Shown here: positions 11,960-22,679 of the stretch, in pieces
Layout: each line of letters starts with the position of its first letter
Numbering within the stretch: position 1 is the stretch's first letter
Source: Siphonodentalium dalli
Lineage: Eukaryota; Mollusca; Scaphopoda; Gadilida; Siphonodentaliidae
Direction of reading: 5' to 3'
NCBI GenBank assembly: GCA_032622095.1
Contig: CP136062.1
Coordinates: 34,656,918 to 34,720,917, forward strand
Length of the DNA stretch: 64,000 nucleotides
Program-made: the position numbers and the translations under genes
Notes under the pieces: model-generated
What the model saw: only the letters and a program-made list of their open reading frames with translations
What the model was told of the DNA's origin: nothing
Database searches by the model: none

Positions 11960-14057
11960 GATGAGCGGATAAACAGATCAGCTATACGACGGCAAAGTAT
12001 ATCTATACGTCCAGTGTAGTCGGGTTCGCGCGCATCAAATAAAAGTAAGTTTCTAAACTTACTTGAAATAATACCGACATCGATTTTTTCAGAGACAGAC
12101 CAATCACAGAGCGGGCGCAGGCAATGGCTGGTGTCACACGTGCCACAGTAGCGATGTCATACTATATGTGCTATCTTACTATGGTGCAGATTGGTGATAA
12201 TTATGCACTATAGTTATTATGGCACTGTTACGTATTCGGTCACTCGCCGATTTCTCCTCGAGTGAGTCTGATTGGACACATCAGCCAGTTACGGCTCGCT
12301 GGCCTTTGATCTCCACTTAACACGGTTGTTATATTGTGCATCAGTATTCCCGCTGGGCCAATTCTGAATTTTTTTGTCCGAATGAAAAACAACTTTGGGC
12401 AAATTATATCCTCATTTTCTGGTCTCACAATTAATAAACAATTTGGCTTTGTTTAACATCTAACGTTCTATGTAATTGCGTCCATACCTTCAAATACTGT
12501 GTCTAGACTTCCCACCGTCGTTACTTGACAATATACAACTACCCACCCTCTACCATTCAGCCTTATGACAGACACATGATTTATTAGTGTTAATCCTCAT
12601 TACTGTTTGTTGCATCTGGTAGCCCACAGTGCACTGTCATGAGTACATTTTGTTACCATTAAGCGGTACAATTTAATCAATTAGCAGATGATTATACTTG
12701 TGTCAATTTTATTTATCATGTCGCTCCCGTTACAAAATCAATCTGGTGTTTTTAATAAGATTTCCGATTTTGGGCCCCAACAGTTTGGACAAATCAAATT
12801 TTGTTTGGTCGTTTTCGAACAATATTGGCCATTAGCCTCACGAGCCTGTGGCAGCGTGAACCCCGTTGCTCACATAAAAGTTCATATGGGAGGTTGAGTC
12901 ATTTGTTGAAGACTGTTGAGCAGATGCGATAGCATGCATTGATTACAGTATGACCGCATTAATTGCTTTCGATATTTAGATGTGAACAATGGTTGGGCCA
13001 CTTTTTAATTTTAATGCGGGAATACAATGAGTCATATAACAGGTAGCATTGCTGAATTAAGTCTCAGTTCTAATGTAGACTAAGTACTACGTATTGCGAA
13101 GTATCGGGGTGTATTTTTGGTCCGCATTTAGAGGCCTTTCTGGTGTGGTGAATGATAATCCTTCAGTGATAAGCCGTAGTTGTTGTAATAATTTGAAGGA
13201 TCTGAGTTGATATAACGGAATTCGTAGGTGGTGCATTCACGAAACGTTGAAGGAAATATGAATAATAATCGAAAGCCATGTATACTCTCATGGATTTATT
13301 TGTTTTAATAGGTAATGAATGAAATATTGTTGGAAATTATTGATAATGAGTCTCGATATTGTTTGAAAAGCCATTCAGTTTTCAGCCGCCGTAGATTGTC
13401 TTCTGGCAGTCAATTTGTATTTTTAGTAATATGTTAATCGGGAACCGTATTTGTTTGCGTACTTGGATGGACTAAATGCGAGTATAAACGTACCCGATAT
13501 TTGCGTACTTGAACCGTGTAACGAAGATCAACACTTTTGACCTGATTATTATTCAGCATGATATTTAGTGCACTATTTAGCCCTCTATTTCAATAGAAAT
13601 TAGAACAAATAACAAAGAAAAGATACATTCCAGCCGAAAACAATTCAAATGCCGTATCAAAAAACCGAAAAAAACTAACAGTTTAGTGTATTTGCCGCGA
13701 GCTGGTACAGTACAGCCATAGTGTGGTATAAGGAAAACACTCAACGCGGTGGGAACCCCACTAAGCCCACCGTCAATCACCGGCATTCACGGTGATTTTT
13801 CCACGGTGAACTCGAGTGGATCGGATTAAGTTGAATAAACAAACGTCCGGGTGACTTGTCGGTGACCACTGGGAATCACCGCGAATCACAGAGAAGTAGT
13901 ATAATGGGTGTCAGTTAGCTCTTACTTGAACTTTGAAAGTTCCGCAAAGTCTGTAAGAGGTGTCAACATTAATTGTCCCCATTGCAGCGCCGGGCATAGG
14001 GGGTGCGAGTTTCAATCATAACCACATGAGTTACATTTACATGTAGTGTTCACTTTG
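11960..14057. other. No gene recognised
   Basis: No supported gene. The region immediately upstream of the - strand PAN exon (11960-12200) would hold its promoter, but I cannot point to a defined element. Around 13775-13890 the words CGGTGA and TCACCG recur several times as short inverted pairs, without a clear unit. Confidence 0.4.
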
Positions 14058-14333
14058 CCATACGGATCCAATTCTGGGACACACATTATCACTGATCCAT
14101 CACAAGCTTTTAGTAACGTACTACAGCTATTCTTCAATTTTCATCGAAACGGGATTTGAGAACCATGTCGCCATGAGATATCGCCCAGTTACGGATTCTG
14201 CTATTATTTTGATTGAAACGCTGGTGACGCTGTGATATTGTTGTGATATATTTATGAAATGACGGATAATCTCGGAGATACGGATCCAATTCTGGGACAC
14301 ACATTATCACTGAATACATCACAAGCTTTTACA
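14058..14333 (+). repeat. Pair of ~57-bp direct repeats 220 bp apart
   Basis: The segment beginning ATACGGATCCAATTCTGGGA and ending in CACAAGCTTTTA occurs at about 14059-14113 and again at about 14279-14331. There is only a small indel (ATCCATC against ATACATC). The second copy lies just before the LINE ORF1 start, so the pair may be tandem promoter or 5'-UTR units of that LINE, which are common in non-LTR elements. Confidence 0.8.
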
Positions 14334-14347
14334 TTTAGCGCGACAAA

Positions 14348-14876
14348 ATGAACAACTTTCAGACCAATCCACCCAGATATAATCAGGAGCACTGCCCAGA
14401 CGCCCTGACTATAGGCGACCGCAAGAATGCAAATCTCCCCCGGAGACATCGCATCATGACGATTCCTCATACATAATCATCGACGACGCTGATTCGCCAA
14501 AAACCGATCCCCCTCTTGCAAACGATAGAATTCACCGTCAACACGATAAGGGTGATCGTAGTGAATTCGAACATCTCCGCCGATTCAGACGTCTTTCCTC
14601 CGGAAAGTCTCGATACAGCTGTAATTATCCAATTACTACTGTGCGCTTGAAAGTGGATAATCTGACACCTGAAGTAACTCAGGACCATGTGGAATACCAT
14701 CTTCATACCAGCGATATATCGTTCTCAGTCGTGAGGATGTATGTGGACGGTCGTAACAATCCAGCATACGCCACCGTTAATGTTCTCTCGTCGGATGTGG
14801 ACCGTGTCTTGGGCTATAATTTATGGCCTAAAGGAGTCCGCTGCAGGGAAATGTACTCACAATACGACATATCTTA
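14348..14876 (+). pseudogene. ORF1 remnant of a CR1-like LINE
   Basis: ORF1 proteins of non-LTR retrotransposons bind element RNA and act as chaperones. The ATG at 14348 begins MNNFQTNPPRYNQEHCPDAL. That frame ends soon, and an adjacent frame is open from about 14383 to the stop at 14874-14876, so one frameshift near 14430-14470 is implied. The C-terminal part contains an RRM-like module: TVRLKVDNLTPEVTQDHVEY, then PAYATVNV, then the WPKGVRCREM segment that closes many invertebrate LINE ORF1 proteins. ORF2 starts 45 bp downstream on the same strand, which supports one element. No zinc knuckle is visible. Confidence 0.7.
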
Positions 14877-14921
14877 ACTCTATTCTCTTGCGTGACTCGA
14901 ACTAAGTAATATCAACCTATA

Positions 14922-16660
14922 ATGTTTAAGCTTCTCAGTTGGAATGTAACTGGTATTTTCAGCTCATCTTCATATCTAGTAAATTTGCTGTCGGATAATT
15001 CAATCGACATTTGTGGCGTCAGTGAACACTGGCTGTGCAGTGCGAATGCAAGTTGTATGGACACCCTGTCCCCCAGCTACCGCGCGCACACCGTCGATGA
15101 TCAAAGACAACGACAGCCAAATCAGAGAACGTAACGACTCTAAAATTTCAGTCATCAACCTTGAAGATGACCGCATAGCAGCTATACAGCTCGAAATTAA
15201 TCCAAATTCTTTCATGTACATATTTCAAGTATTCTTACCTTCCTCAAACTCTCCAGTCGAACTATACTATGCATATATCAAGTCATTGTACGATATCTTA
15301 TAATTGTACATACCTCTAGGTACTCCGATCATGATGGTTGACTTCAATGGGACGTTGTCGAGAAGTGACGCTCGTAATAAGCGATTTCAAGAATTGCTGG
15401 CACACTTCTCCTTAAAGTCTGTCATTGAAGTCCTCTGCGCCGACACAAATAGAACAACATTTGTACCTGCTGATGATTCTTCAGCCGGCTCAAATATCGA
15501 CCATTTTCTTATCCGGTCATGCGATTTACACCATGTAAGTAATGCTCAAATACTTGACGATGCTTCCCTTAATGTTTCCATTCATAGGCCTATCGAAATG
15601 TCTATAAAATTTGATCTCAACTGTTCTCCGACAGACAGCTTCAGTCAGGCTCCAGAGAAATTCAAATGGAAGCTTTTAAATAACACACCGATCTTCTTGA
15701 AAATTACCAGTCGAAACTGGAATCGTACCTTCCTCAGTTTCAAATTATCGATATATTCTTGTTGGATCAATATTACAACGTTATAGTAAACGCGCTTCTG
15801 CGTTCATCCAGAGAAGTCATTCCCATATCAAAATTTCAAAGGCACCTGAAGCCTTTCTGGGACGATGAACTTCGTGCCCTGCATAAAACGATGGACGAAT
15901 TACGAGTCCTCTGGATTCAAGATGGCCGACCAATAGGCAACTTATTTCCTTCATATGTAAACTATAAAGATGCAAAACGTAACTTCCGTTCTGTTCACCG
16001 TAGAAAATCCAGTAAATTTTTGCGCGATAAGCATTCCGAACTTGACAATCTAGCCGAACTTGACATAGCAACATTCTACCGCTTACTGAAAAATAACAGA
16101 AACAGTCACAACCGTTCTCTCCCGTTCTTCAAACATAATGACACCATTGATGAAGACAACTATAACTTTGTAAATAGTTTCATCAATAACACCACCGGTT
16201 ACTCATCCTCAAGCTCAGGTGGTGGATGTACTTATTACACACCATGTAACTGCATGTTAACTCAGTAAATTACTCAACAGATTAAACATGAACAAAGCAC
16301 ATGGATACGACTCAATTTCCTATGATCACATAATTTTCGGTGGTGAAGCGTTGCTCAATTGCCTCGCACATTTATTCTCATATATGTTTGAATACTCACA
16401 TGTAAATCTTGCCGCGAAACGGGGCGTCATGGTGTCTCTTTACAAGGGTGGACGAAAACCTAAAGACAGCTTTGATAGCTATAGAACAATTACCATATTA
16501 CCTGTCAGTTACAAGCTATTTGAGAGAGTGGTATCTCTTAGATTGGAAACGTATATGCCATCTTCAATCGCCGTCCATCCGTTACAGCACGGTTTCGAAA
16601 AAGGGATCAGTTGCACCATGACATCCTGTGTTGTGCAAGAATGTATCCTGATTCAGTTCT
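14922..16660 (+). pseudogene. ORF2 remnant of a CR1-like LINE (endonuclease and 5' part of RT)
   Basis: The ATG at 14922 starts an exonuclease-endonuclease-phosphatase domain: LLSWNVTGI, then DICGVSEHWL. After a frameshift near 15095 and a stop at 15301 the domain continues with MMVDFNGTLS (normally GDFN), SNIDHFLI and a degenerate IHRP in place of SHRP. A linker (PFWDDELRALHK, about 15865) leads into the reverse transcriptase: NKAHGYDSISYDHI, GVMVSLYKGG and SYRTITILPVSYKLFERVV. The sequence breaks off at 16660, before the catalytic FxDD motif. At least three frameshifts or stops are needed, so it is inactive. Clade CR1/L2-like is inferred from the LYKGG and ITILPVSYKLFE pattern. The palindrome array at 16661 begins exactly at the break. 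Confidence 0.85.
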
Positions 16661-16923
16661 AGTCATGCTGACTAAACTTACTTCAGTCATTTTGACTCAA
16701 ATAGAATTAGTCATTATGACTCAAATCATAGTAGTCATTGTGACTAATGCAATGTTAGTCAATATGACTCAATGTTAGTCATGTTGACTAAGCATATGCT
16801 GGTCATGTTGACTACTACTAACCTAGTCAAGATGACTAACTTTTCCAGGTAGTCATTTTGACAAACAAAAGGTAGTCATCTCCAGAACAAGCTGTTGACT
16901 ACCCTAAGTTAGTCATATTGACC
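16661..16923. repeat. 24-bp-period array of AGTCA-N3-TGACT palindromes
   Basis: Thirteen-bp inverted repeats AGTCA-NNN-TGACT start at 16661, 16685, 16709, 16733, 16757, 16777, 16801 (GGTCA), 16825 and 16851, with decayed ones at about 16873 and 16911. Spacing is exactly 24 bp in six of the eight steps, and 20 or 26 bp in the other two. The 11-bp spacers keep their length but not their sequence, and the inner three bases vary too. Only the two pentamers are conserved. Three units read TGACTCA, the AP-1/bZIP consensus, across the spacer boundary. Confidence 0.9.
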
Positions 16924-17016
16924 AACCTATTTTTCTCAGTGCATGTAAACAGGCATAAACAATCATGGGAATGATGCTGTCGGCATCCATAGGCTATGTC
17001 ATTCAAAAATAAAAAG

Positions 17017-17190
17017 GGCATATATTATGCCGATCGATTTAGCAACGCTGTTCCCTGACGAAATTCCGCGTTATCACTATCATACTATATCTCGAATCGA
17101 AACATATGCTCAATTTAAGTTACGAGGGACATATATAATTGGAACATGGACAACTAGTCTATTGTGGATTGTTGAGTATATTCCCATAAC
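17017..17190 (+). repeat. Dispersed repeat, copy 1 (related to 54165-54355)
   Basis: Shares with 54165-54355, in the same order, the palindrome GGCATATATTATGCC, the block CGCGTTATCACTATCATACT, the block CGAAACATATGCTCAATTTA and a closing TATTCC..ATAACC segment. The two are collinear with small indels, which indicates a dispersed element of about 180 bp or a fragment of one. Confidence 0.75.
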
Positions 17191-17468
17191 CTAAAAACTG
17201 ACTATGACTGGAGCATGCAGGAGGCGCTTTTTATACTCTCCGCGCCCACGCAGAGAGAACGAGTTGCAAACTTATTGAGAACGTACTAGCAACACAATGA
17301 CAGCGATTTGGACGCACTAAGGTAGTTAATAGCTTAGAGGAAGCACAATGAGAGCGCGTGCATGAGAGCGTGAGACGCAATGGGTCGTAATAAGAGCGCA
17401 ATAAAAACGAGATAAGCGGCATAGTTTTCCGCGCTCCTCCTGCGTGTTACTCATATTTTGGTACCTTT

Positions 17469-17876
17469 TCAGCGCAATGCAAGCGCCGGCCTGATCGCAG
17501 CGGAGTGTTACAGGGGTTTTAAGCTTATTGCAGTCGCAGAGGACAAGATTGGATTCTTACTGCGACCACGCGTAGCTTGTATGCATCCTTGCTGCGGTAA
17601 CGGGACGCTCACGTCGCTTGCTTTCCGCTCCCACTGTGACAGTACTGCGCCTTGGTCAGAACGCCAAACCTCTGCGCTTGTTTTGTGCATGCACAAAACA
17701 AGCGCGGCGCCCTGGCACTCAGGGGCGATCATGGGAACCCTCTCCCGTCCTAGCCAGTGTCAACTGCGTCACAAATCGGTTCTTGGATACCTTAATGCGT
17801 TTAGCTTGGCGTTTTGATAATTTGTCAGCACAATGCAAGCGCCGACCTGATCGCAGCGGAGTGTGACAGGGGTTTA
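17469..17876 (+). repeat. GC-richer segment with 51-bp direct repeats and a 32-bp palindrome
   Basis: A segment containing CAATGCAAGCGCCGRCCTGA and GATCGCAGCGGAGTGT is present at about 17469-17519 and again at about 17826-17876, differing at a few bases. Between them, 17674-17705 is a perfect 32-bp palindrome centred on TGCATGCA (half-site GCGCTTGTTTTGTGCA). Base composition from about 17220 to 17880 is clearly more GC-rich than the flanks. Open frames here overlap on both strands and show no domain. A miniature element bounded by the direct repeats is possible. Confidence 0.75.
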
Positions 17877-18583
17877 ATCACTCACCATGAAGTCCGATAC
17901 AAACTCGAGAGCACCGGGAGTAAACAACAAGTAAGGAATGACACTCAATTATTTGCATGTCACGTGTCCCAATTCGCAGTCCCAACCCAGCCGACCGTTG
18001 CCAATATAAAGGTCAGCACGCCCACACAATGAAATCAATCGGTAACCGTAATTTTGTGTACGCTTGTCCTGGGATGCACGCGGAGGGAGATTTTTAATGG
18101 TCGTCGACTCATCATTGGTTGCGTGATCAATCAATTTGGCTGTTCTTGAATTAAAGTCACCAATCAAGAATATTGTCACAAACTGCCCTTACTTAAGCCA
18201 GAGACATATAAATAATATCAAACCAGTCACCGGAGGAATGTAAATATTGCCTAATACGAGTGACCGTTCGGGTCCAAATTTCAACATAAACCAGGTGACA
18301 TACTCACATCATTATCAGGTGCAACTAAACTGCGACCAACAGTAACTGAGCGCAAAAAGAATAACTCTATATATATGCTATGTATTTGAGAATTTGATAG
18401 AGTTACTCCGCATTGACTGCAGTCTGAAAAACGCACATTTGGGTCTATGCCTTTGCAATGAGAGAACCATGAGGTATTCTATATTGTTCTGTTTCTAAAA
18501 CATTTGAAAACTAGTTTGATTGAAACAATTAATTTAAAATTAGTCAATCTGAATTATTGGAATTAAATGTTCTATCTCAATTT
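17877..18583. other. No gene recognised
   Basis: AT-rich sequence with no convincing coding frame or repeat that I can recognise. Confidence 0.4.
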
Positions 18584-18979
18584 CTAATTTACATGCGGCG
18601 TGTACATAATACCATATTCATTCGTACCTGTTGCGCACATCTGAACGGTGTGCAGATTAGAACCCGACTCATCCCAAAGAAACATATGCCCAAAGCACCG
18701 ATACTTGAAATCCTGAATTTGGTCGGCTGTTATGCCAACAAGACCTATGCATTGGGCATGTATCCAACATTCACATGTTTCGACTCCACATGCCATCCAC
18801 TCACCCAGCTCCTCCACGCCAGCCTCAGATTCATGAATAATGCCACACATTCGACACGTGCTTTCACCCATCCCAACGGGTGGTACCTGGACTATTTTGG
18901 ATTGAAAACATGTCAATTGAGTAGGGGAAAAGGTCGGCAGTGGAAGATCTGGTTGAGGAAGACTACAAATAAACGTCAA
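18584..18979 (-). CDS. PHD-finger-like fragment
   Basis: A stop-bounded frame of about 131 codons on the - strand has no ATG at its head, so it is an exon or a fragment. Its centre has the Cys/His layout of a PHD zinc finger: CRMC, then WMACGVETCECWIHAQCIGL, then YRC. PHD fingers usually read histone H3 tails, but degenerate ones are also common in mobile-element proteins. The domain is followed by about 35 residues without features. There is a proline-rich stretch (LPQPDLPLPTFSPTQL) near the start. No adjacent exon is recognisable. I am fairly sure of the Cys/His pattern and unsure whether this is a host gene or an element remnant. The longer + strand frame overlapping it is a shadow. Confidence 0.45.
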   Translation of the reverse strand: MTFICSLPQPDLPLPTFSPTQLTCFQSKIVQVPPVGMGESTCRMCGIIHESEAGVEELGEWMACGVETCECWIHAQCIGLVGITADQIQDFKYRCFGHMFLWDESGSNLHTVQMCATGTNEYGIMYTPHVN

Positions 18980-19084
18980 AATTCAACACATTATGACAAA
19001 CATCGCCCCATTTCATATATGCTGATAGTTGATAATCGAGTATCAGGTCGGAAGTTGATTGATATTGTCAGTATGCTAATCCTG

Positions 19085-20668
19085 ATGCTCTCATTGAGGG
19101 CCCCTTCCCCTCCCCCCTTGAGTCCGGAATCCAGTTTTAAAATGACGCTGGAATCCGGAATCCAGCTTCAAATTGACCCTGGAATCCGGAATCCAGTTTA
19201 AGAAACAAATACCGATTTCACGTCCAGTTTACATGATATTATAGATTAGTTTTGTGATAAACCATAATATATGAGCAGGTCCCACATATAAAGGCACCCC
19301 CGTCTTGAACCCCGGTAGTGGAAACTTCACCAATGAGGTCCAGAGCAGTCTACCATGCGGCAGTTTACAAAATGTTAGGATAAGAGTAACAAAGGTATAG
19401 AATATGCGTCTAGACTTCCTTGGATTAACCGATCTTTATCACATTCCCGTGTAAAAACTAATAAATTAAACGCTCTTTATATGGGCGTGATATATTGACC
19501 CAGAATTAATACCCCGATGTGATAACACATGTAAAACCCACGGGTGGACTCCAAACTCGAACCCAACCTGCACCGGATCAGTAATCCCAGTAAAACCAGG
19601 TTGGAGTTACCAATGCCCTCACATGGGGACGCACATGGAAGGAAATCCCAACAAAAAAAGGGGACCCTATTCTATAGCGGAAATTGGCCGGCGGTCACCG
19701 AATACGCGGTCTCGGCCTGCACTCTGTGTTAGAAAACCCAAATACTAAATTAAGTTTAGAAAGTTGATACGTATCTTAAGCCACCACACATAAACCAATA
19801 CCGAATGATGGATGGACAGACGGTCGGACAGATCAATAACATAATGCGCACGCTCCACTAGAAAATTGGGGATTAATCGATGATTACATATTGATTTTGA
19901 TATATAAATATATGCATGTAGCACGGGAGTTGGAGCTCCCGATAATATGTATATATCCACTGGTAGTCAAACAATAGACATCCATGTATTTGCATGCGTG
20001 TATATGGCCGCTTGCATGGGTCCCAGATAATAATATTAACAATCATGCTTAACACATCGCATGTAAGCCGCCAAACAAACGCCATTTGAATTAATGTGTT
20101 TGGTGATATAGCTAAGTGTCGGAGAGTAAACAGTTTTACATGTAGCATGGTTGAAATCCACACACTATCCTGGCAAGGTTATATTGTTTTAACTAGCCAT
20201 CGGAGGTACCGTTGTTTATATGTTGATGGTAGCCCAATATAACATACATATTTTTGAATTGTGGGTTAAGTTTATGCCCACAGCGCATTTTCACGGAAAT
20301 ATAATTGGCAGTCCATCATCCAAATTGTTTTGCTATATATGTCTTTGGGGCAATTTTTTAGATATGTTGCGCAAATAATGACCGGAAAGATAAAGAGCAC
20401 CGTATACAAACAAATATATACGGACTAAGTCATATAAGAGTGTGCATCAGATTGGATCCCATATAAAATTCATGATATTATGATCTATTATGACCAAATG
20501 AGGAACCAAATCGCAATATTTCACCCGAAATGGAATCCGTTTATATAAATACATGAATCCGGAATCCAGCTTAATTTGTGTCTTGAATCCGGCGTACGGG
20601 TCCAAAATGGGTCGAATCCGGCGTACGAAAAGTGGGGGGGGGGAAGAGGCCCTCCTCGTTGGCTGATT
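19085..20668. mobile_element. ~1.6-kb element with inverted GAATCCGG-rich ends
   Basis: The left end reads GAGGGCC, then a C-rich tract, then units of GAATCCGGAATCCAG (about 19123-19200). The right end carries the inverse arrangement: AATCCGGAATCCAGC and AATCCGGCGTACG (about 20558-20625), a G10 tract, then GAGGCCCTCCTCGTTGG. The ends are therefore imperfect inverted repeats of about 100 bp. The interior has no recognisable protein. Similar GAATCCGG repeats at 53861-53965 suggest another copy or fragment. Class is unknown. Confidence 0.5.
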
Positions 20669-21330
20669 GAATTGATTCCCCATAAGAGAAGATTCGCCCC
20701 ATGGTCGGGGGTATTCGTGTAAAGCTTATTGAAATTAATTTACTGTGGAATGCACTATATAAATGCATCGATTAAATATTACTACTCCAGTTTGCTCTTT
20801 CAAATCACTTTAGAATAAAAACAAAATTATATTGGTTGATAAAATGTTGCGTCCCCCAATGGTTCCATCTGAGCGTCTTGCTTTTAAATTCGACAAAAGC
20901 GTCACACCCTGTCTGCTTGCATATCCCCTGAACCTGTTGAAAATATCTAGACGTTCTTATTGTGTTTTTTCGTTTATGTTTCAGATGCAAGATAGCCTAG
21001 CCGAAGCTTTAGGACATCGAAGCCATGCATAAGATGGAAACGGCCAACACAGAGTGGTAGATATTGAGGACGAAGTGTTGAAATGGAGGCAGTATCTTCG
21101 GGAAAGACGATTTTTCGAATCAGAAAAGTGCGCACTTGAAACATTATCTGGGCACAGAATTATATAGATAATTGTCACATAACGGAAACGTCTGAAAAAA
21201 ACTGTGATGCTTATTGTGACAATATTCTGGAAGCTGAAGTGATCGTAGACAATCCTGTGAATGAACATTTATTAATTAGCTATATGTTATCGTCCGCAAT
21301 AAGTAGAACGCTGCCCCGCCATAATTAACA
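20669..21330. other. No gene recognised
   Basis: Short open frames on both strands lack any recognisable domain. No repeat structure is apparent. Confidence 0.4.
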
Positions 21331-21411
21331 AAAACTCGGCCAATAAGTAGAAAACGCGGCCAATAAGTAACAAAAAGTCGGCCAATAAGTAGAAAACGCG
21401 GCCAATAAGTC
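21331..21411 (+). repeat. CGGCCAATAAGT short tandem repeat
   Basis: CGGCCAATAAGT occurs at about 21337, 21357, 21379 and 21399, with alternating linkers (AGAAAACG and AACAAAAAGT). This makes a 42-bp higher-order unit present twice. The CGGCCAAT word recurs in the right arm of the foldback at 21753-21885. Confidence 0.85.
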
Positions 21412-21752
21412 AAGGTGACGTAAATGACGTCATACGTAATTATCTCGATCGGCAAAGAATATTGGATCGACGGAAGATAGATTGCAGTTGATTTCGGATG
21501 AATTACGGACAGTCAGTTTTTGGTAGTAAATACACATGTACGTGGATGAACTACGTGTATCCGTATCAATATCATTCCCATGCAGTATAAACTGACAGTA
21601 CTGTGAAATGGTTACAAGTTCTTCACAAAGTTCACAAGAATAAAAATTGCCGGAATAACTGTTAATTTAATAAAACACACAATGGTATATCTATGTTAAT
21701 ATATTCATCATGTGAAACAATTATTACATTGTTGCTAATTAATAAAATACCT

Positions 21753-21885
21753 ATTAAGTGGTTGTTTCCACATTGACCGAGTTATGAGGCCTCGGTCTGT
21801 CGTATTAGTCTTCGGCCTGCGGCCTCATGCCAATACGACAGAACTCGGCCTCATAACTCGGCCAATATGGAAACAACCACTTAAT
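21753..21885. repeat. 133-bp foldback
   Basis: The arm starting ATTAAGTGGTTGTTTCC (21753) pairs with GGAAACAACCACTTAAT ending at 21885. Pairing continues inward through CGAGTTATGAGGC and CTGTCGTATT, leaving a loop of about 25 bp with its own CGGCCTGCGGCC. A few mismatches interrupt the roughly 55-bp stem. It is probably a foldback or MITE. Confidence 0.85.
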
Positions 21886-22679
21886 AACATAATATAAGTC
21901 CGTGGTCACAACTAACACGTGCCCCGTGATGTTATATTTCGAAATGAGTATCCTTTTTTAATCGGAAGGTCACAAATGAATTCACTCCAGGAAGCTGATG
22001 TATATTTATTTCTCCATTGCAAAACATCGTATGAAAGTACAGGATATTGATCCACTTGTTCTAATGAAAATATACACTGCTTCAATTCTGAAGAATGTAA
22101 ATCTTGTTGTATTACGTTCGGAAAGTGCCATAATTTACGCTTGAATGTGCCTGTATGTCTGACAGAAAGTGTAATGAAAAAACACGAAGACTCCTGGGTG
22201 ATGTGATTGCCTTCTGATTAATAAAATATTGGTGCCAACAATATGATCATAAAAATGGGTTGATTTCTCAGTTAAACATTTGTGTTGATTAAAGGTTATG
22301 AAAACTTGGAGATAAAATATAAGACTTGTAAACAAGAACGTCAAAATAATACAAATAGATGATGTTATTATGGCAACTTACTGACCCTTCAATAAGTTGA
22401 AACCCCAACTACACTCAATCCGACATATAAAAATGAAGGTGATATGAAGGTTACACATGTATCAATAAAGAATGTTCCGTGTTAATGCCTTCCTTATACA
22501 GCCTATACGACTTTGGTGTGGAACGTTAGTTGAAAAGAGTAAATTAAATTAATTAATACATGTATTTAATACTTGTATATTTTAATTGTAAATGTGTGAG
22601 TCTAGAGTGGATAATGTTATACAAATATTTACTATAATTTTGTCTTACCTACATCAGGCTACATGTACATGTACTAACA
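21886..22679. other. No gene recognised
   Basis: AT-rich sequence with no supported gene or repeat. Confidence 0.4.

Noticed and set aside
16661-16923. CRISPR-like array (short palindromic repeats with varying spacers)
   Set aside because: Repeats are 13 bp and spacers 11 bp, there are no cas genes, and the surroundings are animal nuclear DNA. The layout is only superficially similar.
18557-19201. 214-codon + strand frame
   Set aside because: It overlaps the PHD-like - strand fragment and then runs into the GAATCCGG repeats. The composition looks like an antisense shadow.
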